This document shows, piece by piece, positions 32,204 through 41,400 of a stretch of 64,000 bases of DNA. Source of the stretch: AC-32 sp963763475 (GTDB lineage Bacteria; Actinomycetota; Thermoleophilia; Gaiellales; Gaiellaceae); assembly GCA_963763475.1 (NCBI GenBank), contig CAVXOR010000006.1:62001-126000 (forward strand), read 5' to 3'. Each line of letters starts with the position of its first letter. The stretch's first letter is position 1. The position numbers were made by a program, and so were the translations under genes. The notes below the pieces were generated by a model that searched no databases, was not told the DNA's origin, and saw only the letters and a program-made list of their open reading frames with translations.

Positions 32204-34120
32204 TCAGCTCGCCGGAGCAGCGGCCGGTGACCGTGCGTACCCGATGCTGCGCAGCGCCTCGCTCATCTCGTCGAGCGCCGCTGGATCCTCGATGGTCGCC
32301 GGAGCCGTGTAGTCCACGCCGTCTGCGATCCGGCGCATCGTGCCGCGCAGGATCTTCCCGGAGCGCGTCTTGGGGAGGCGGTCGACGACGACGGCGGTCT
32401 TGAACGACGCGACCGGGCCGATTCGCTCGCGCACCAGCTGGACGACCTCGCCCACGATCTCGTCATGGCCGCGTTCGACGCCGGACTTCAAGACGAGGAA
32501 CCCGACCGGCAGCTGGCCCTTCAGCTCGTCGGCGACGCCGATGACGGCCGTCTCGGCGACGTCCGGGTGTGCCGCCAGGACCTCCTCGATCGCACCGGTG
32601 GAGAGGCGATGCCCGGCGGTGTTGATGATGTCGTCCGTCCGCGACATGACGAAGAGGTAGCCGTCCTCGTCGATGTAGCCCGCGTCCGCTGTCTGGTAGT
32701 AGCCGGGGAAGGTGGAGAGGTAGACCTCGCGGAAGCGGTCGTCGGCGTTCCAGAGCGTCGGCGACGTACCCGGCGGCATCGGCAGCTTGATCACGATGGC
32801 GCCGGTCTCCCCGTGCGGGAGCTCCTCGCCGTCCATGTCGAAGACGCGAACGTCCCAGCCCGGGACCGGCCGCGTCGGCGAGCCCGGGACGACCGGCAGC
32901 CGCTCGATCCCGAGGCAGTTGGAGGCGATCGGCCAGCCCGTCTCCGTCTGCCACCAGTTGTCGATCACGGGCACGCCCAGCTTCTCCTCCGCCCAGCCGA
33001 GCGTCTCGGGGTCGCAGCGCTCGCCGGCGAGGAAGAGCGCGCGGAAGCCCGAGAGGTCGTAGCGGCCGATGTGCTCGCCCTGCGGGTCCTGCTGCCTGAT
33101 CGCCCGGAATGCCGTGGGCGCGGTGAAGAGCGTCGAGACGCCGTGCTCGGCGACGACCCGCCAGAACGCGCCGGGATCCGGGGTGCCGACCGGCTTGCCC
33201 TCGTACAGCACCGTCGTGCAGCCGTGCAGGAGCGGCGCGTAGACGATGTAGGAGTGGCCGACGACCCAGCCGACGTCGGAGGCCGCCCAGTAGACCTCGC
33301 CGGGATCGACGCCGTAGACGTGCTTCATCGACCAGGCAAGCGCGACGGCATGGCCGCCGTTGTCGCGGACGATTCCCTTCGGTTGGCCGGTGGTGCCCGA
33401 GGTGTAGAGGATGTAGAGCGGGTCCGTGGCCTCCACGGAGACGCACGGCGCCGGCTCGGCCTGGGCGACCGCCTCGTGCCAGTCGAGATCGCGCCCGGGA
33501 TGGAGCTCGGCCTCGAGCTGCGGGCGCTGCAGGATGATGCACCGCTCCGGCTTCGCCTCGACCAGCTCGATCGCGGCGTCGAGCAGCGGCTTGTAGGCGA
33601 CGAGCGTCGTCGGCTCGATGCCGCACGAGGCGGAGACGACGACCTTCGGCCGCGCGTCCTCGATCCGGCTCGCGAGCTCGTTTGCAGCGAAGCCGCCGAA
33701 CACGACCGAGTGAATCGCGCCGAGGCGGGCGCAGGCCAGCATCGCGATCGCGGCCTCCGGCACCATCGGCATGTAGATCACGACGCGGTCGCCTGGTTGC
33801 ACGCCTTGTGCGGCGAGGACGCCGGCGAAGCGCGCCACCTCGTCTCGCAGCTCCCGGTAGGTGAACTTCGCCGCCGTCCCGGTGACGGGCGAGTCGTAGA
33901 TGAGGGCGAACTGGTCGGCGCGGCCGCCCTCGACGTGCCGGTCGAGCGCGTTGTGGCAGGTGTTCAGGCGCCCGCCCGAGAACCAGCGGTAGAACGGAGC
34001 CGCCGAGTCGTCGAGGACGCGCTCCCACGGCTCGTCCCAGTCGATCGCCGTGGCAGCCTCCGCCCAGAAACCGTCGGGATCCTCGAGCGAACGGCGGTAG
34101 CTCTCCTCGTAGCGGCCCAT
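32204..34120 (-). CDS. prpE: Propionyl/acetyl-CoA synthetase (acyl-CoA ligase, PrpE-like)
   Basis: A 638-residue AMP-forming ligase: short-chain acid + ATP + CoA gives acyl-CoA. ATP-binding motif YTSGTTGQPKG, DVGWVVGHSYIVYAPLLHG, the WWQTETGWPI motif, and the catalytic/acetylatable lysine K589 in PKTRSGKILRG. The YEGKPVGTPDPGAFW segment and overall length resemble propionate-CoA ligase (PrpE) more than acetyl-CoA synthetase, though both activities may be present. The start at ATG 34120 was preferred because GGAGGGTCT precedes it. No methylcitrate genes are nearby. Confidence 0.88.
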   Translation of the reverse strand: MGRYEESYRRSLEDPDGFWAEAATAIDWDEPWERVLDDSAAPFYRWFSGGRLNTCHNALDRHVEGGRADQFALIYDSPVTGTAAKFTYRELRDEVARFAGVLAAQGVQPGDRVVIYMPMVPEAAIAMLACARLGAIHSVVFGGFAANELASRIEDARPKVVVSASCGIEPTTLVAYKPLLDAAIELVEAKPERCIILQRPQLEAELHPGRDLDWHEAVAQAEPAPCVSVEATDPLYILYTSGTTGQPKGIVRDNGGHAVALAWSMKHVYGVDPGEVYWAASDVGWVVGHSYIVYAPLLHGCTTVLYEGKPVGTPDPGAFWRVVAEHGVSTLFTAPTAFRAIRQQDPQGEHIGRYDLSGFRALFLAGERCDPETLGWAEEKLGVPVIDNWWQTETGWPIASNCLGIERLPVVPGSPTRPVPGWDVRVFDMDGEELPHGETGAIVIKLPMPPGTSPTLWNADDRFREVYLSTFPGYYQTADAGYIDEDGYLFVMSRTDDIINTAGHRLSTGAIEEVLAAHPDVAETAVIGVADELKGQLPVGFLVLKSGVERGHDEIVGEVVQLVRERIGPVASFKTAVVVDRLPKTRSGKILRGTMRRIADGVDYTAPATIEDPAALDEMSEALRSIGYARSPAAAPAS

Positions 34121-34224
34121 TGAGACCCTCCTCTTCGCCGGCGAGCGATTTCGAACACGTTCGAAGCTAACGGCGGCAACGCTGTGGGTCAATGAGTGCC
34201 GCTCTTGGTGAGAGCGACGAACCT

Positions 34225-34353
34225 TGCTCAGAGCTCGTCTATGCGGCCTACCGCTCGATCGGCTTGAAGTCCCGTGCTCGAGCTGGGATCAGCTGCCCGC
34301 GGGCGGGCCGCTGCGCTTCGCGTTGCTACGGCCTGGTCACCTGCGGAAGCCGT
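34225..34353 (+). pseudogene. Decayed NlpC/P60 gene fragment
   Basis: Two neighbouring frames together match the intact NlpC/P60 gene at 28284-28739. Frame one reads PCSELVYAAYRSIGL (34222-34266) against DCSGLVYAAYRSIGR. One base is lost near 34268, and the next frame reads VPCSSWDQLPAGGPLRFALL then RPGHL against VPHSTWGQMALGTSVRFGRL and RPGDL. At DNA level a 28-nt core matches 26 of 28 positions, both differences being synonymous. The 5' end, the catalytic His region and the rest are absent. It is a relic of a paralogue or of a duplication. Confidence 0.75.
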
Positions 34354-34358
34354 TGAAC

Positions 34359-34745
34359 TCAGGTAAGAGAAATGAGGCTACGAAGAGCGGCGTTAAAGTC
34401 GTCGCCCTCGCGCATGGAGATCCAGTTTCCTCGCGCGAGGCTGTCCGGAATGGGCGTGCTACGCGCGTCCCGGCGCAGGACGGGGACGATCCGCTTGCCG
34501 AGCGCGACAGCGCGCTCGAGCTCATACGCGCAGTGCTCGGACGCGAGCGAGTCCGGGCTGATCACGAACGTGAGAGTCGGGGCGCTGTCGATCGCACGCT
34601 CGATCTCCTCGCGCCAACCCGCCGTTGGCGAGATCTCCTCGGAGTCCAGCCAGACCTCCTTGCCATTACCGATGAGCTCGCGGCGCAGCCGGGTGACGAA
34701 CGCCTCGTCGGCCCGCGCGTAGGAGATAACTACGTCGGGCGTCAC
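34359..34745 (-). CDS. Stand-alone TIR-domain protein
   Basis: A 128-residue protein consisting of one TIR domain: DVVISYARADEAFVTRLRRE (box 1), EVWLDSEEISPTAGWREEIE (BB-loop region), TFVISPDSLASEHCAYELE and KRIVPVLRR, then NWISMREGDDF near the end. E75 in CAYELERA sits where NAD-cleaving TIR enzymes keep their catalytic glutamate. Bacterial TIR proteins usually carry extra sensor domains such as WD40; here none is fused. Instead the gene is translationally coupled (GTGA, 34742-34745) to a membrane pentapeptide-repeat protein. It is probably an NADase or signal-producing effector of an immune module; this is inference. Confidence 0.9.
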   Translation of the reverse strand: MTPDVVISYARADEAFVTRLRRELIGNGKEVWLDSEEISPTAGWREEIERAIDSAPTLTFVISPDSLASEHCAYELERAVALGKRIVPVLRRDARSTPIPDSLARGNWISMREGDDFNAALRSLISLT

Positions 34746-35458
34746 GCTGGCACGGCTGCCAGATGGCTCTCCGGCACGGCGGTGCCGTCTTCGTCCGGGC
34801 CGAGGAGTGTGGTGATCGCCGGTGGGATGTTCTTCGCGCCCGCGAACCGTGCGCCGCCGACCACAGCTCCTGCGAAACGCGCGCCGTCGAGATCGGCATC
34901 CCGGAAGTCGGCGCCGACGAGGATGGCGCCCTCGAGCACGGTCTTCTTGAGGACAGCGCCGTAGAACACGGTCTTCCGAGCCTTCGCCCCTTTCAAGGAC
35001 GCACCCGTTAGATCGGCCTTGTACAAGTCGGCCTCGGAAAGGTCGACCTCCCTGTCGAGACGCGTGCCGAGGTACGCGTAGCTGAGGTTGCATTCCTGCA
35101 GGTCCGCACCGCAGATGTCGGGGGCAAACGCGAGTCCGTCCGCCAGAAGCTTTTGGAACTGGCTGACCTCCGTGGCTCGCAGGAGGGCCGCGATCACACG
35201 GATCGCCTCGTACTGGTAGGGCGCTCCAGACGAGCCCTGCTCGGTTCGTCGATCGAAAAACCGACGAAGCAGGATGGCAGCGGCGAGCCGCCTGACCTGA
35301 TCCTGCGACCCAAGCGCCTCCACGGTCTGTCCGAAGTGCTCTCCCACGAGCGCGAGGCGGTCGCGCCTGCTTTTGTAGTTGAAGTACTTGAGAACCCCGA
35401 GCAGAGCCGTGGCGAAGCCGGCGACCAATGCGATCCAGGTCTGCACCGCGGTCGTCAT
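34742..35458 (-). CDS. Membrane-anchored pentapeptide-repeat protein
   Basis: A 238-residue protein. An N-terminal helix (TWIALVAGFATALLGVL, about residues 7-23) should insert in the membrane. A basic helical region follows to about residue 110 (RRLAAAILLRRFFDRR). Then comes a pentapeptide-repeat solenoid (about 115-210) with A(D/N)LXX units: GADLQECNLSYAYL, DLSEADLYKADLTGASLKGA, GADFRDADLDGARFAGA. The tail is Pro/Ala-rich. Such quadrilateral beta-helices serve as protein-interaction surfaces. Coupling to the TIR gene by a 4-nt overlap suggests a sensor or scaffold for that effector. ATG 35458 follows GAGGAG, part of which lies in a strong hairpin. Confidence 0.85.
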   Translation of the reverse strand: MTTAVQTWIALVAGFATALLGVLKYFNYKSRRDRLALVGEHFGQTVEALGSQDQVRRLAAAILLRRFFDRRTEQGSSGAPYQYEAIRVIAALLRATEVSQFQKLLADGLAFAPDICGADLQECNLSYAYLGTRLDREVDLSEADLYKADLTGASLKGAKARKTVFYGAVLKKTVLEGAILVGADFRDADLDGARFAGAVVGGARFAGAKNIPPAITTLLGPDEDGTAVPESHLAAVPA

Positions 35459-35470
35459 TCGACGGCAACT

Positions 35471-35503
35471 CCTCGACGGGCGGCGATCATCCGCCCGTCG
35501 AGG
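35471..35503 (-). terminator. Strong hairpin between nrdJ and the pentapeptide/TIR genes
   Basis: CCTCGACGGGCGG (35471-35483), loop CGATCAT and CCGCCCGTCGAGG (35491-35503): a perfect 13-bp stem 38 nt beyond the nrdJ stop. The end of its promoter-distal arm contains GAGG of the next gene's ribosome-binding site, so it may terminate nrdJ transcripts, hide the ribosome-binding site, or both. No U tract follows. Confidence 0.6.
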
Positions 35504-35540
35504 ATGACGAAGCCTTGCCGGTTCTGCAACCGCCGCTCGG

Positions 35541-38300
35541 CTAGCTACAGCCGGTGTTCGTCCCGCAGTCCCTGCACGTGTAGCACGACCCGGTCCGAAC
35601 CATCCGGCCGCCGCACTTGGCGCACTCGACCGCGTCTTCCCACGCGTTGAACAGCGCCGTCTGCCCAGGCGCCGGCGCCTCCGCGTCCTCGGCCGCCGCG
35701 GCAGGAGCTGACTCGCCGCTGTACTGCGAGGCGAGCCGGGCCTTCACCTCCGGCGAGAGGATCCCCGCGGCCTCCTGCTGCTCGGTCGTCAGGAACTTCT
35801 TGCCGAACCAGCGGAAGATGTAGTCGACGATCGACTTGGCGACGCGGATGTCGGCGTCGTTCGTCATGCCGCTCGGCTCGAAGCGCATGTGGGTCAGCTT
35901 CGAGACGTAGACCTCTGGCGGGACGCCGTACTGCAGGCCCATCGAGACCGCGATGCAGAGCGAGTTCATCAGGCCGGACATGGTCGTCCCGTCCTTGGCG
36001 ATGTCCACGAAGATGTCGCCGGGCTGGCCGTCCTCGTACAGGCCGACGTGGATGTAGCCCTCGTAGTCGCCGACGCGGAACTTGCGGCCGACCTCCGTGC
36101 GGTCCTCCGGCAGCCGGCGGCGCTTCGTCAGCGGCACCGGCGGCACGGCCTCGAGCTGCGCGCCGCCGTCCTTCTGGCCCGACAGCGGCTGGGCGACCTT
36201 GCAGTTGTCGCGGTAGATCGCGATCGCCTTCACGCCGAGCTTCCAAGCGTCGAGCAGGAGCCCGGAGACCTCGTCCACCGTGACCGACTCGGGCAGGTTG
36301 ACCGTCTTCGAGATCGCGCCCGAGATGAACGGCTGGACGGCGCCCATCATCTTCACGTGGCCGCTGTAGTGGATCGCGCGGTCGCCGATCGCGCAGTCGA
36401 AGACCGGGTAGTGCTCGGCCTTCACGTTCGGCGCGCCGACGACGGTGTTGCGCTCGTCCACGAACGCGACGATCTCCTCGACCTCGCGCGGCGCGTAGCC
36501 CAGCTTCTCGAGCGCCATCGGCACGGTCTTGTTCGGGATCGTGATCTCGCCGCCGCCGACGAGCTTCTTCGACTTGACGAGCGAGAAGTCGGGCTCGACC
36601 CCGGTCGTGTCGCAATCCATCATGAAGCTGATCGTCCCGGTGGGCGCGAGCACGGTCGCCTGCGCGTTGCGGTAGCCGTGCACCTCGCCGAGGTTGAGCG
36701 CCTCGTCCCAGGCCTTGCGGGCGGCGCCGAGCAGATCCTTCGGCACGACGTCGGAGTTCTCGATGTTCCCTACCGCCGCGCGGTGCATCGACATCACGCC
36801 GATCATCGCGCCGGCGTTCGGCCGGTAGCCGGCGAACGGGCCCATGCGGCCGGCGATCTCCGCCGACTTGCGGTAGGCGCGGCCGGTCATCAGCGCCGTG
36901 ATCGCGGCTGCGTAGGCGCGGCCCTCGTCCGAGTCGTACGGGAGCCCGCGCGCCATCAGCAGCGCGCCGAGGTTCGCGTAACCGAGGCCGAGTTGGCGGT
37001 ACGCCTTCGCGTTCTTGTCGATCTCGGGTGTCGGGTACGACGAGTAGCCGACCGCGATCTCCTGCGCGAGGAAGACGACGTCGACCGCGTGCTCGAACGC
37101 CTCGACGTCGAGCTCGCCGTCCTCGCGGCGGAACTTGAGCAGGTTCAGCGAGGCCAGGTTGCAGGCGGAGTCGTCGATCGACATGTACTCCGAGCACGGG
37201 TTCGACGCGTTGATGCGGCCCGTGTTCGGGAGCGTGTGCCACTTGTTGATCGTCGTGTCGTACTGGACGCCCGGGTCGGCCGACTTCCACGAGGCCTCCG
37301 CGATCTGGCGCAGGAGCTCCTTCGCCTTCTTCGTGTCGACGACCGCGCCGTCGGTGCGGGCGACCAGGTTCCAGTCGCCGTCCTCCGCGGCCGCCTCCAT
37401 GAAGGCGTCGGTGACGCGGACCGAGTTGTTGGCGTTCTGGTACTGGATCGAGGCCCAGTCGTCCGAGTTCAGCGACATGTCGTAGCCGTTGGCCTCCAGG
37501 ACGCGCGCCTTCTCTTCCTCGAGCGCCTTGCACCAGATGAACTGCTCGACGTCCGGATGGTCGACGTCGAGCACGACCATCTTGGCCGCGCGCCGCGTCT
37601 TGCCGCCGGACTTGATCGTCCCGGCGGACGCGTCGGCGCCGCGCATGAAGCTGACCGGGCCGCTGGCGTAGCCGCCCTTGGAGAGCTGCTCCTTCGAGGA
37701 GCGCAGGCGCGAGAGGTTGACGCCCGAGCCCGAGCCGCCGCGGAAGATGATCCCCTCGCGCCGGATCCAGTCGAGGATGTCCTCCATCGAGTCGTCGATC
37801 GAGAGGATGAAGCAGGCGCTGCACTGCGGCTTCTCCTCGAAGCCGACGTTGAACCAGACCGGCGAGTTGAAGGCGGCGTACTGGTTGACCAGGATCGCCT
37901 TCAGCTCGGCCTCGAAGGTCTCGGCCTCTTCCTCGTCGGCGAAGTAGCTGCCCTCGCGGCCCCAGGCGCCGATCGTCTCGACGACGCGGTTGATCATCTG
38001 CTTGACGCTCGTCTCGCGCTCGGGCGAGGACATCCGGCCGCGGAAGTACTTCTGGGCGACGATGTTGGTGGCCGTCTGCGACCAGAACTTCGGGAACTCG
38101 ACGTCCTTCTGCTCGAAGGCGGGGCCGTCCTTGCCGGGGATCAGGGCGTCGCGCGTCTCCCACTCGATCTCGTCGAACGGGTCGCGCCCGGGGATGGTGA
38201 AGAAGCGGCGCACGCCGAGACCGGCCGTGTCCTCGACAACCGTGTTCGCGAGCTGTTCGTCCGCGATTTCGACGGTCTCCAACTGCCTTGCTGACGCCAT
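35541..38300 (-). CDS. nrdJ: Adenosylcobalamin-dependent (class II) ribonucleoside-diphosphate reductase
   Basis: A 919-residue enzyme that reduces ribonucleotides to deoxyribonucleotides with a B12-derived radical, independent of oxygen. Visible features: the N-terminal RFFTIPGRDPFDEIEW, the nucleotide-binding half, NPCSEYMSIDDSACNLASLN with active-site residues, the radical/thiol cysteine region, a vitamin-B12-type insert, and the C-terminal cysteine-rich tail CAKCGGRM to CYTCRDCGTNTGCS that re-reduces the active site. ATG 38300 was chosen because GGGAGGT lies 7-8 nt before it. No cobalamin riboswitch was recognised in the 110 nt upstream. Confidence 0.95.
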   Translation of the reverse strand: MASARQLETVEIADEQLANTVVEDTAGLGVRRFFTIPGRDPFDEIEWETRDALIPGKDGPAFEQKDVEFPKFWSQTATNIVAQKYFRGRMSSPERETSVKQMINRVVETIGAWGREGSYFADEEEAETFEAELKAILVNQYAAFNSPVWFNVGFEEKPQCSACFILSIDDSMEDILDWIRREGIIFRGGSGSGVNLSRLRSSKEQLSKGGYASGPVSFMRGADASAGTIKSGGKTRRAAKMVVLDVDHPDVEQFIWCKALEEEKARVLEANGYDMSLNSDDWASIQYQNANNSVRVTDAFMEAAAEDGDWNLVARTDGAVVDTKKAKELLRQIAEASWKSADPGVQYDTTINKWHTLPNTGRINASNPCSEYMSIDDSACNLASLNLLKFRREDGELDVEAFEHAVDVVFLAQEIAVGYSSYPTPEIDKNAKAYRQLGLGYANLGALLMARGLPYDSDEGRAYAAAITALMTGRAYRKSAEIAGRMGPFAGYRPNAGAMIGVMSMHRAAVGNIENSDVVPKDLLGAARKAWDEALNLGEVHGYRNAQATVLAPTGTISFMMDCDTTGVEPDFSLVKSKKLVGGGEITIPNKTVPMALEKLGYAPREVEEIVAFVDERNTVVGAPNVKAEHYPVFDCAIGDRAIHYSGHVKMMGAVQPFISGAISKTVNLPESVTVDEVSGLLLDAWKLGVKAIAIYRDNCKVAQPLSGQKDGGAQLEAVPPVPLTKRRRLPEDRTEVGRKFRVGDYEGYIHVGLYEDGQPGDIFVDIAKDGTTMSGLMNSLCIAVSMGLQYGVPPEVYVSKLTHMRFEPSGMTNDADIRVAKSIVDYIFRWFGKKFLTTEQQEAAGILSPEVKARLASQYSGESAPAAAAEDAEAPAPGQTALFNAWEDAVECAKCGGRMVRTGSCYTCRDCGTNTGCS

Positions 38301-38411
38301 TTCTACGACCTCCCGGGTTCTACCCAATGGTATTGACTGCGCCCGGGTCGGCGTGCCTGCGCGGCTCGAGCGGACCGCTCAGGGTAGGGAGGCGGTCGGA
38401 CGGAACTCGGC

Positions 38412-41400
38412 TCAGCCGCGGACCTCGGCGAGCAGCGCACGGGTTGCGTCCGCCGAGACACGGTTTTCCTTCTGCTCATAGCGTTCGAGCGCCTCCTCGA
38501 GCACCGGAATCGACTCGTCGGTGCGGCCTGCCACCTGGAGCACCTCGGCGAGGCCGACCCGGAATTCGCCCTGGTGGCTCAGCTCGTCGCTGCGGTCGAT
38601 GATCTCGATCGCCTCCCGCGCGAGCCGCTCCGCCTCTTCGAGCTCCCCGCGGCGCGCCAGGATCTTCGCCTGGGATGCGCGCCAGGCCGCCTGCGCGTTG
38701 AAGTCGTCGCTCGTCGCCGCCTCCCTGCTGCGCTCTACTGCGGCTTCGGCCTCGTCCAGGCGGCCCTGCGCGTAGAGCGCCTCGGCCAGCAGCGTGGCCA
38801 TGGTCGAGAGAAAGCCTTTCTCGCCGGCGGCCTCGAGACCGTCGCAGGCCGTGGCCGCTTCGCGCTCGGCCGCGACCGGGTCTCCGGCTTGCAGCTCCAA
38901 CGGTGCGGTCCAGAAGGCGAGCGTGTACAGCTCTATAGGGCGCCCTAGCTCCTCCAGGACCGAGCTGGCGCGTGCGGCCAGCTCGCGCGCTTCCTCGAAC
39001 CGTCCCTCCATCCCGTAGAACCCGACAACTGCTCGAGCCGCCCACGCCTTGCCCCACTTCACGGTCCCGGCGCTCTCGGCGATCGCCTCGGCGCGCGGTA
39101 GCCCGACCGAGACCGGCGTCGGCCCCCAGAAGATGGCCGGGCCGAGAAAGAACAGCACCTCGCTCTCGCGCCTGCGGTTGCCGGCCAGGCGTGCGTGCTC
39201 GGCCACGCGCTCGAGAGCCGGAACCATTCCGGTCCAGGTGCCGCGCAGGTTTTCGCCGAACGCGACGAGATTCCAGGCCGCTGCCAGCGCCTCGTGGTCG
39301 CCGATCGGCTCCAGCTCGCGGACGGCCTCCCGGCCCCGTTCGATCGCTTGCTCGGCAGTGAACGAGCGGTCGATCGTGATCCGCAGGTCGTCGAGCTCGC
39401 AGCGGGCGCGGAGCTCGAGGGCGCGATCCTCGAGCGAGCGCGCAAGCTCCAAAGCCTCCTCCCGGCGGACGCGGGCCTCGCGTAGGCCGCCCGAATCGAC
39501 GAGCGCCTGCGCCAGCTCGAGCAGGAGCTCGACGCCGTCCTTGCCCCGGGGGTCTGCGAGCGCGGCCGCACGGGCAAGCAGGTTGGCCGCGCCCGCCCCG
39601 TCACCCATCATCACGGAGCGGCGGCCTGCCGACCTGAGACGCTGGGCTGCGCGAACGCCGAGCTCGCCGTTTTCTTCGCCGAGCTCCGTCCTGTAATGGT
39701 GCGCCTGCTCGAGGTGGTACCCGAGGATCTCGTCCAGCTCGACGAGCTCCAGCCCATGGTCGGCCAGCCAGTCCGCGAACCGCTCGTGCAGCTCGGCGCG
39801 CATTGCCTTCGGGAGCGCCTCGTACGCCGCGTCGCGGATCAGCAGGTGGCGGAAGCGGTAGGCATCCTCACCCGTGAGCTGGGCCTTGTCCGGGCGGACG
39901 AGCTCCTTGCGGACCAGGCCGGTCAGGCGGCTCTCCACCTGCGTCTCTTCCGGGGCGAGCGCCTGCACCGCGCCACGGTGGAAGATGCGCCCCTCGACCG
40001 AGCCGCGCTCGAGCACGCCGCGCTCGGCCGGCTCGAGCTGGTCGAGCCTCGCCGCGAGCAGCGCCTGGATCGTCCCCGGCACCGTGACTTCGCCGTCGCC
40101 CGACGCCTCGACGAGCGCGACCATCTCCTCGACGAAGAGCGGGTTCCCCTCGGCGGCGTCGCGGATGCGCTCTCGCAGCCCCTCGTCGAGCGTCGCCTCG
40201 CCCAGTAGGCGCTCGAGCAGCTCGTCCGTCTGCGTCGCCGAGAGCGGCTCGAGCAGCACAGTCGTCGCGTTCAGCTTTCCGCCGCCCCAGCCTGGCCTGC
40301 GTTCGAGCAGCTCCGGCCGAGCGAGACAGAGCAAGAGGATCGGGGCCGCCCGAGAGAGGTCGGCGACATGCTCGATCAGATCGAGGAAAGCCGGCTCCGC
40401 CCAGTGGATGTCGTCGAACACGACCACGACCGGTGCGGAGGCGGCCGCGCTCTCGAGCAGCTTGCGCAGCGCCCAGGGAATCTCCTCGGTGGACGAGACG
40501 GCGGGCTCGTCACCGAGCAGCACTTCGATCGCCGCGGCGGCCGCCGGATCGAGGTCGAGCTCTCGGGCGGGTGGCAGCTGCTTCAGCACCTCGATCACCG
40601 GCCAGTACGTGATTCCTTCCCCATACGGCAGGCAGCGTCCGCGCACCACGCGCGCGCCGCCGACCGAGCCGACGAACTCGGCGGTCAGGCGCGACTTGCC
40701 GACGCCGGCCGTCCCGAGGAGAGTGAACAGCTGGCACGAGCCGTCCGCCTCGGCCTGGCCGAACGCCTCCTGGAGGCGCCGCAACTCCCGCTCACGGCCC
40801 ACGAGCTGTGCGTCGAACCGGCGGGCGAAGCCCGGCGCCTGTGCTTGCAGGCTGACCAGGCGGTGGGCCACTAGTGGCGCGCCCTTGCCCTTCAGCTCCA
40901 GCACGAGCTCCTCGGTCTCGACCGCGTCCCGCACCAGCGCCGCGGTCTCCGGGCCGAGCAGCACCTCGCCAGCGCCCGCGGCCTGCTCCAGGCGCGCGGC
41001 CACGTTGACCGCGTCGCCGGTGGCGAGCCGCTCGGCGGTGCCGACGACGACCTCACCCGTGTTGACGCCGATCCGGGCCTCGACCCCGAGCCTGGGGAGC
41101 GCGTCCCGCATCTCGACCGCGGCTCTGACGGCCCGCAGCGCGTCGTCCTCGTGGAGCCGCGGCACACCGAAGACCGCCATCACCGCGTCGCCGATGAACT
41201 TCTCGACGCTGCCGCCGTGCCGCTCGACGATCGCCTTCATCTCGTCGAAGTAGCGGCCGAGCAGCGTGCGCAGAGCCTCCGGGTCGGTCGACTCGCCGAG
41301 CGCGGTCGAGCCGACGACGTCGCAGAAGAGGAGCGTGACCACCTTGCGGTACTCGCGCTCGGCGGCCGCGGGCTCGGCCAGGTCCGCCCCGCAGGCGTTG

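Noticed and set aside
35889..38294. 801-codon open frame on the plus strand
   Set aside because: It is antisense to nrdJ, whose protein is fully conserved in the other strand; the translation is Val/Asp/Arg-rich noise.
38301..38411. Cobalamin riboswitch before nrdJ
   Set aside because: The 110 nt upstream are too short and lack the conserved B12-box; only a ribosome-binding site is visible.
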